Positions 58,752 to 64,000 of a DNA stretch of 64,000 nucleotides are shown here, one piece after another (the first letter of the stretch is position 1; each line of letters starts with the position of its first letter). The stretch is taken from NCBI GenBank assembly GCA_029962745.1, contig CM057155.1, positions 34,040,233 to 34,104,232 on the forward strand. The letters run 5' to 3'. Made by a program: the position numbers and the translations under genes. The DNA comes from Echinometra lucunter (Eukaryota; Echinodermata; Echinoidea; Camarodonta; Echinometridae). A model generated the notes under the pieces. It was not told where the DNA came from. It made no database searches and was given only the letters and a program-made list of their open reading frames with translations.

Positions 58752-58947
58752 CTGTAATGACCCTTGCACTTTTAGTCATGACTTTGTAGATGTCTTTCTG
58801 CCATATGGCATCCTCATCAAGCTTCTGGTTTGATAAGTAGATACGGATGTCAGGTTTAATAGTCTGTAGGGTGGTCTGGATGAAGTCTACAGTGGACTGG
58901 TCTTTGGTGCTGTAGGACAGGTAGATATCATAGTCCAGCTTCACCTC
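58752..58947 (-). CDS. Tandem-TIR protein, visible coding exon 1 (TIR1 first half)
   Basis: Main entry for this gene. Nine exons from 58947 down to 52577 join with matching phases into at least 602 aa: TIR1, linker with poly-Glu, TIR2, helical linker, TIR3, helical C-terminus and Cys tail. TIR domains are protein-interaction modules of innate immunity, and some (SARM1, plant and bacterial TIRs) cleave NAD. No transmembrane segment, LRR, Ig, death or SAM domain is seen, so a cytosolic adaptor, enzyme or regulator is inferred; no named family is claimed. This exon starts after CTCATTCCAG and encodes EVKLDYDIYLSYSTKDQSTV, then IRIYLSNQKLDEDAIWQKDI and SARVIT; donor GTATAA, phase 1. There is no in-frame Met after the acceptor, so at least one upstream coding exon is missing. 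Alternatively, translation starts in the frame continuing upstream at 59037 through a Ser/Leu-rich low-complexity stretch. Confidence 0.88.
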
Positions 58948-59060
58948 CTGGAATGAGAAAGAAAAAGAAATAATGAGAGAATGAGCAAGTGTGTGTGAGA
59001 GAGGGAAGGAAAGAGATAAAGACAGTGAAAGAGACACATAGAAAAAGTGCCAAAATAGGT

Positions 59061-59081
59061 GGGGGGGGGGGGGGGGGGGGG
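59061..59081. repeat. Poly-G tract
   Basis: A run of about 20 G just upstream of the first visible TIR exon, next to purine-rich low-complexity sequence. Confidence 0.9.
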
Positions 59082-59959
59082 AGAAGAGACAGACAGAATG
59101 GGAGAAAAATTAAAGAGAGGCAAAGCTACGTATAATATGTTATGGTTATTCAATATTATCACTAATTTCTTCTGAACATTCTACTCTAAAATGCACCCAT
59201 TGTTGTGCCAAATATATTTTCACTTGTAGAGCAATAACTCAAAGTCGGTTTGACAGTCCTATTTAACTAACAGTGTAACCTAGAAAAGTTCTTTCTGCTG
59301 AACTTTTTTGGCTGATTTATGATCCTAAGTGGTCTATGAACATTTTCAGCTTGGTTGCCCAAACAGCAACTTTGAGCAATTTGCAAAATTTGCATAAATC
59401 TGTATACATACAGGTTTTACAGCGCAAAGACAACTTACACAGAATGTTCAAACTGAACTACGTGCTAATCGTGTATGTACGCTGATACGGAACTCTAATA
59501 GTGTTGCCTATCTCGTGAATTCAACCAGTGATGAAACGAAATGACCTTAATACACACAATCAGATATGGTTGCACATCCAGTTAGGAGTTTGTGGGACAT
59601 GGAAATCATTTGAATGTGTTATTTTTACAATTAGAAATGATGCTTTTGCACTAAGAATCATGTTGATATCAATTTAATATCTATAAACAACTGTGAGCAT
59701 ACTTTTTTTGCACCTAGAATGAGAATAGGCCTGCTCCTAATGAACAGGTATTAATGTGTGCTGTATAGCAGGTTGGCAGCCTTCTTGTATTGTTTTAGTT
59801 CCTTTTGGGTTCCTCTTTGTGGAATGGAATCAACATTATTTGAACACCCTAACACTACAAGTATGTTTCCAACTAAACTGTACACTTCAGAAAAATGTGT
59901 TTTTTTCTTAAATGGGCCGCGACGCGACAAAAGGGCCCTTAGCTCTCCAAATGACTTAC

Positions 59960-60060
59960 GCAGTAAAACCGCGCTAAAGTCGGCGCATATCAAAACGTGC
60001 AGAGCTAGCTGAGCGCACTGGAAAAAAAAATAACAACACCAAACCAAAACAAAACACACG
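59960..60060 (-). other. Candidate 5' non-coding exon / promoter of the TIR gene
   Basis: A small CpG-rich patch (CCGCGCTAAAGTCGGCGC on +) ends on the - strand at a strong donor (GC before GTAAGTC at 59959-59953). It contains no useful start codon, so it would be an untranslated first exon. The intermediate exon carrying the start codon was not found. Tentative. Confidence 0.3.
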
Positions 60061-60120
60061 TGCGGAAGAAAATACAGAACAGTGACTCTAGTAGTCCGTC
60101 GATTAATCTGGCTCTAACTG

Positions 60121-60150
60121 ATGATCAAATGTCATACCTTGGATGAATCG
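60121..60150 (+). ncRNA. Candidate first exon (3' part) of a divergent spliced RNA
   Basis: A consensus donor, ATCG before GTAAGAGC at 60151, lies just outside the CpG patch that may be the TIR gene promoter, pointing the other way. Its start is unknown. Joined to the exon at 61722 it would contain a 33-codon frame beginning MIKCHTLDES; there is no evidence that this is translated. Confidence 0.25.
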
Positions 60151-61189
60151 GTAAGAGCATTATTGTAATTTCTTCAAACAGTTTGTTCCAGTAGAAATTA
60201 CGGGTTTTAAAGGCATTTCGTGTATTTAATTCAGTTTTTAATAGGTGACTGTCTAACGTTAGTTACCTCGTTTCATAGTGCCCTGCAACTTCAACTTCAA
60301 GGCTGCATGCGACAATTGTGCGGCATGCATAGGTCTAGTTTCAAAGATAAAGTTATCAATACCTGTAATTCCAGCATTTAACGTTGTATTATGAAATATC
60401 CTCCCTCTGTTATTTCTTTTCATATTACTGTATAATCTGTGAATATCAATTTTTGTAATTTATTTCATCAGTTGGGCAATTTCTTTAAACCAAGATTTAA
60501 GCAGTCACACTCGTATTACTCGTAGGCGTAGGCCTAATCGTAAGCTCATGTTGTATGATGAGGGGCCCTTAAACTGTGAGCACCTAACGTTAGTATAGTA
60601 ACACTGACTTGAAATTGACAAGCTTTTCCTTTCGTATTCCTCTAATGGCTGACCTCAGTTTAATCTTCATATCCTAGGGAGTAATTGTGCTGAAAATCTC
60701 ATCAAAATTTGAGTAAGAACAAAGTCATTTTCACAAGAAAAAGAGACGATGTGTCTTAATGTTGAAACGTTATTTGCCGCTAGTTAACGTTAGCAGTTGA
60801 ATGCACAATATGCCTTACCCTTAAATTCGTTGACGTTTGTGCAAATCTATTCCACTACAAATACAGTCATGGGACTAGATCTTAACTTTAACCTGCTTAT
60901 ACCAATCTCTTGAAATTGTTGACACATTTTTGAGGCCTCAAGTTTTCCATGCTGAAATTACCAGTCAGGAATTAGCAGAGCTCCAAGTTATATACATTAC
61001 ATGTAAAGTGTATTTTTCTACACAGAGTAAAATAAAGTTAGGCCTCGACCCTAGATCTAGGCTAGCCTATAGTCTAGCTGATTTAGGGCCAGACTAGGAC
61101 CTTGCCCTAGCTCGGGCTCTGAATAAGTATGGAATGAAAAATAACTGTTTATGTATCACAACCCTGTAAGCACAGACCTGCTTTTAGAA

Positions 61190-61420
61190 AAAAAAAAAAG
61201 AAATCAATAGAAAAAGATGAAGCTGAAATGGAGGGGGGGGGGGGGGGCAGGGCATTGCTTATAATTGAGAGAAGGATGGGAGGGGACAGATCATTATTCA
61301 CAAAAAAATGCCTCCCCCACCCTTCCCAGTGTGTACTGCTCGATTTGTCTTCAGTTTTGAGTGCATTTATTGTCTCTGTAGACTTTCTTTTTTTATTAAA
61401 GCAATTGAATTAGGGCCCTA
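61190..61420. other. Low-complexity stretch with poly-A and poly-G
   Basis: Poly-A (61188-61199) and poly-G (61231-61246) runs. The 61-codon frame here has no features. Rest of 60.15-61.7 kb: AT-rich, no exon recognised. Confidence 0.4.
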
Positions 61421-61721
61421 CAAACTGATTTTCAATTATTAGGCATAATGGAATATTAAGTTAAATTACTTTTAGATTAATCAAAATTAAAACAATACTA
61501 ATCACAAAACAACATTATTTAATGGATTAAATGTTATTACTGTCTAATATTTCATATTAGAATGAGTGACACTTTGTATTCCATACTCATTTAATGCTGT
61601 TGGTGTACTTCAGCTGTTCTAAAACAATAAATCTGTATATCAGTGTGATTCATCTAAGCAGTTGCTGCTTCTTGTGCCATTTCATGTATAATTAAAAGGG
61701 ATTTTTTTTTTCTTTTTACAG

Positions 61722-62845
61722 GCCGTTTATATGGAGCAGCTAAGCCAGGTCATGCTCGTCCCTATCGTCCTTGTCATCTCCAGGCAAATATAGGAATGTT
61801 ACACTGTAACTTAGAGGCAAAGCTTGAAGGAGAAGGGTAGGACATGATAACCACATTTAATTTAATGATGCTGGAAATTTCAGGTCACTGCATTCATATG
61901 AGAGGAGGAAGCAGAGGTGATCTAAGATCTTGAAACAATAATTGAAGTTGGATTCTCTTTGCGTCAACCCAGGATGAACTTCACAATGATGGAGATCTAC
62001 AAAATGAACATGGTTATGGCTGTACAGGATGTCACTGGAACCAGTAGTGTTTGGACTTTTGGATGCCTTAATGGTCTATGATCACATTCTTTCAGTGGGT
62101 GAATGAACTTACCAAAGCTGAGCATGACCTCTAAATTATGTGAGAACTGACTGACAGCATCCAGCTGTACTACAGTTGAAGTTATGAGGAAGTGATGCTA
62201 CTACTTTAATGAACAAAAGTGTAAATAATTGCTTTTTGTATCTTCATAATTTGGGTGACAAGTGCCCTAAGAATTTGTGACACATGTTTCAATAGGAGCA
62301 ATCTCACTTTCAGGATGATATTACCTTTATTTCATAGATAATATTTAATTCCAAATATCCACTGCGTTTGTGCTTGCAAAAGCAGACGACTAGAAAAGTA
62401 AATTTAAAACGTAACATATTTTTAATTATTGAATTAATGATAAGATCTCTTAAGGTCATATAGGATATTTTTCTTCATGAATTATGTCACATGTGCAATG
62501 ATCTAAATTTAGATGGAATTGCTTCTTTGTATCTTAACTATGCAAAAAAAAAAAACCCTACTAGCTAAACTTTGTAAAAGAAAATAATGGGTAGATGTGA
62601 AGAGATATTTTGGGGCACGTGATTTTATTTTATTTTTTAGTGAAAGGAAACGGAAGGATAAATTTTAATAGGAAGAAAGAACAAACAATCTCCACTCTTA
62701 AATTTATTAGAAACCGAAAGTATTTAACATTTTCAGACTACATCTTAATAAAGAGCACCATTCCGGTCGGATTTAATTTCCTAATTTGAAGTACAGTGTA
62801 TGTTAACTCTTGTTTTGAATAAAAGTTACTAGTATGACAAGTGCA
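61722..62845 (+). ncRNA. Candidate terminal exon of a + strand RNA
   Basis: A very strong acceptor (about 20 T/C then ACAG) opens a non-repetitive 1.1-kb stretch ending with AATAAA. The frame after the acceptor closes within 23 codons (AVYMEQLSQVMLVPIVLVIS...) and another within about 40. It is therefore probably a long non-coding RNA exon or a 3' untranslated region. Which upstream exon it joins is unknown. Confidence 0.35.
62818..62823 (+). terminator. Candidate polyadenylation signal AATAAA
   Basis: AATAAA after a long repeat-free stretch, consistent with the end of the candidate exon starting at 61722. Confidence 0.4.
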
Positions 62846-63081
62846 ATTAAGGAAAATTTTATTTCACAATGTTGTACTGACCTATTATGTATTTCAAAGT
62901 TCACAGTTCAATCTTTTATTGATCCATATTTGAAGAAAAAACCCAGAAAATTGGACTCCCACTAGCAGTGCAAATACAAAAGATACACTGTAGTTAATAA
63001 AATGAATGATGAAGACAATATAACATATAGGGACACACTTGAAATAACTACTCATGCTAAGAAGGTGAGTGAAAATAACAA

Positions 63082-63105
63082 GAGAGAGAGAGAGAGAGAG
63101 AGTGA
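63082..63105. repeat. (GA)n in a purine-rich stretch
   Basis: GA repeat followed by purine-biased sequence to about 63270. Frames give Arg/Glu/Lys-rich low-complexity peptides only. Confidence 0.85.
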
Positions 63106-63539
63106 GAGCTATCGAGGGAGCTGATGGAGAGCTTGAGAAACGAAAGATAAGAACGGTGAAGCAGAGAAAAGACAAGAAAACTAGAGATGGTGGAAATAGA
63201 AGGGAAAGAAAGAGGGACAACAAAAGGAAGAGAAGGAAAGATATAGACCGAGTTGGAAGGTAAAGAAGAGAAAAGAGCTAGCTGACAGAAAGAAACATGA
63301 ACATGGAAAGAAGCAAGGGATTGAGAAATAATTTGAATGTTGATGCCTTCGGAATGATTTGTGATTGAGTGGATGATAAATGGTTCTGATTTTTTATGAT
63401 GAAATAATGAACAAGCGTGCTAATAATTATTAAATTGATTTTCACTGCATCTTCAACACTAATATCATTTAACAGCAATATAAATTCTATGACACACGTT
63501 TGCCAATAAAGGGCAAATCTGTGCAAAACTTTAAAAGGG

Positions 63540-63720
63540 AGGGGCATTAAAAGTGAGAATACCCCACCCCTTTCCCCAAAAGACCACTAAAATTGAAGGT
63601 GAATTTAAGATGAATTTTTTGCTCCAAAATTCACTTTAAGACAGACAGATGTTTCATGAAAAATATATGGTGAACAAAGGGGATTTCGCCCCCATCCCCC
63701 TGGATCCGCCCCTGGTAAAG
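63540..63720. repeat. Interspersed repeat with GGATCCGCCCCTGG end
   Basis: Poly-C-containing sequence ending GATCCGCCCCTGG, related to the ends at 22855 and 42968. A GCCCCTGAAACAGAGGCGGCGG stretch follows at about 63901-63923. Confidence 0.4.
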
Positions 63721-63944
63721 TGTAGCTCTGACTCCTCTCTGATTATCTTTTTCTCTATCTCCCTGTTAATATGAAAAAAGAAGCAATCACAAATTTATTT
63801 TCGTCAATTTGTGATTGAAATTCACTTAATGACAAAAGTGTATATTTCGCAAAGATTTATGGTTAGCAAAGATGATACGGCCCCTTCCTCCCTGGATATG
63901 ATGCCCCTGAAACAGAGGCGGCGGAACATCGGGCTCGGACAAAG

Positions 63945-63997
63945 AAAATGGAGGGGCACCTTTTGTCAAACAATAGGTGCCCCTCCACTTTCATTGT
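63945..63997. repeat. Inverted repeat at the right window edge
   Basis: AATGGAGGGGCACCT and AGGTGCCCCTCCACTTT face each other around a 15-base loop. It probably belongs to a foldback element that may continue beyond the window. Confidence 0.6.
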
Positions 63998-64000
63998 ATG

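Noticed and set aside
52577..58947. Assignment as SARM1 or a Toll-like receptor
   Set aside because: No SAM/ARM repeats, LRRs or transmembrane segment are visible, and there are three TIRs where those families have one.
59751..60059. 102-codon - strand frame near the candidate TIR promoter
   Set aside because: It runs through a poly-pyrimidine acceptor-like stretch and a CpG patch. Its composition is unlike a protein, and the region looks like a non-coding exon.
60121..60160. An upstream coding exon of the TIR gene ending at a - strand AAG before GTATGA near 60136
   Set aside because: The frame that would join exon 58752-58947 in phase has an upstream stop and no Met.

Overview
The window looks like ordinary nuclear DNA from a deuterostome invertebrate, most likely a sea urchin or another echinoderm. 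The reasons are split genes with GT-AG introns, very many tRNA-derived SINEs, small foldback/MITE elements and microsatellites, AT-rich introns, poly-G/poly-C runs, and a TIR-domain gene of a type common in echinoderm immune repertoires. The species cannot be named from the sequence. One 500-base assembly gap (N) lies at 2021-2520.

Three protein-coding genes are supported exon by exon. (1) FBXL16, an F-box/leucine-rich-repeat protein on the + strand: three coding exons at 4006-5198, 34111-34259 and 35357-35505 (496 aa), with a 29-kb first intron filling almost half the window. (2) ATP5PD, subunit d of mitochondrial ATP synthase, on the + strand: five coding exons from 43469 to 49767 (161 aa). 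(3) A gene on the - strand, 58947 down to 52577, whose nine visible coding exons join in frame into at least 602 aa with three TIR domains in tandem, a nine-glutamate linker and a C-terminal tail carrying a C-x-C-x-x-C motif. It has no visible Toll-receptor ectodomain or membrane segment. Its 5' end is not resolved. It is tail-to-tail with ATP5PD and is the most interesting object here.

Near 60.0-60.15 kb a possible bidirectional promoter may separate a 5' non-coding exon of the TIR gene (- strand) from a candidate spliced + strand RNA ending at an AATAAA near 62.82 kb.

The rest is repeat-rich. It includes four MITEs with CACTCT termini, at least two families of longer foldback elements that begin like GTTTCATGAA or ACAAAGAGTTGCGAT, a foldback built from GTCTA-containing sub-repeats at 32.7-33.07 kb, and two large foldbacks in ATP5PD intron 1. 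There are also tRNA-derived SINEs in both orientations, a decayed LINE 3' end at 15.3-16.3 kb, a transposon helix-turn-helix fossil at 35.9-36.2 kb, and long purine tracts and minisatellites. In FBXL16 intron 1, several palindromic CRE octamers (TGACGTCA) and X-box-like RFX motifs lie in short GC-richer islands and are candidate enhancers. Most short open frames in the window are low-complexity or repeat translations and are not annotated as genes.
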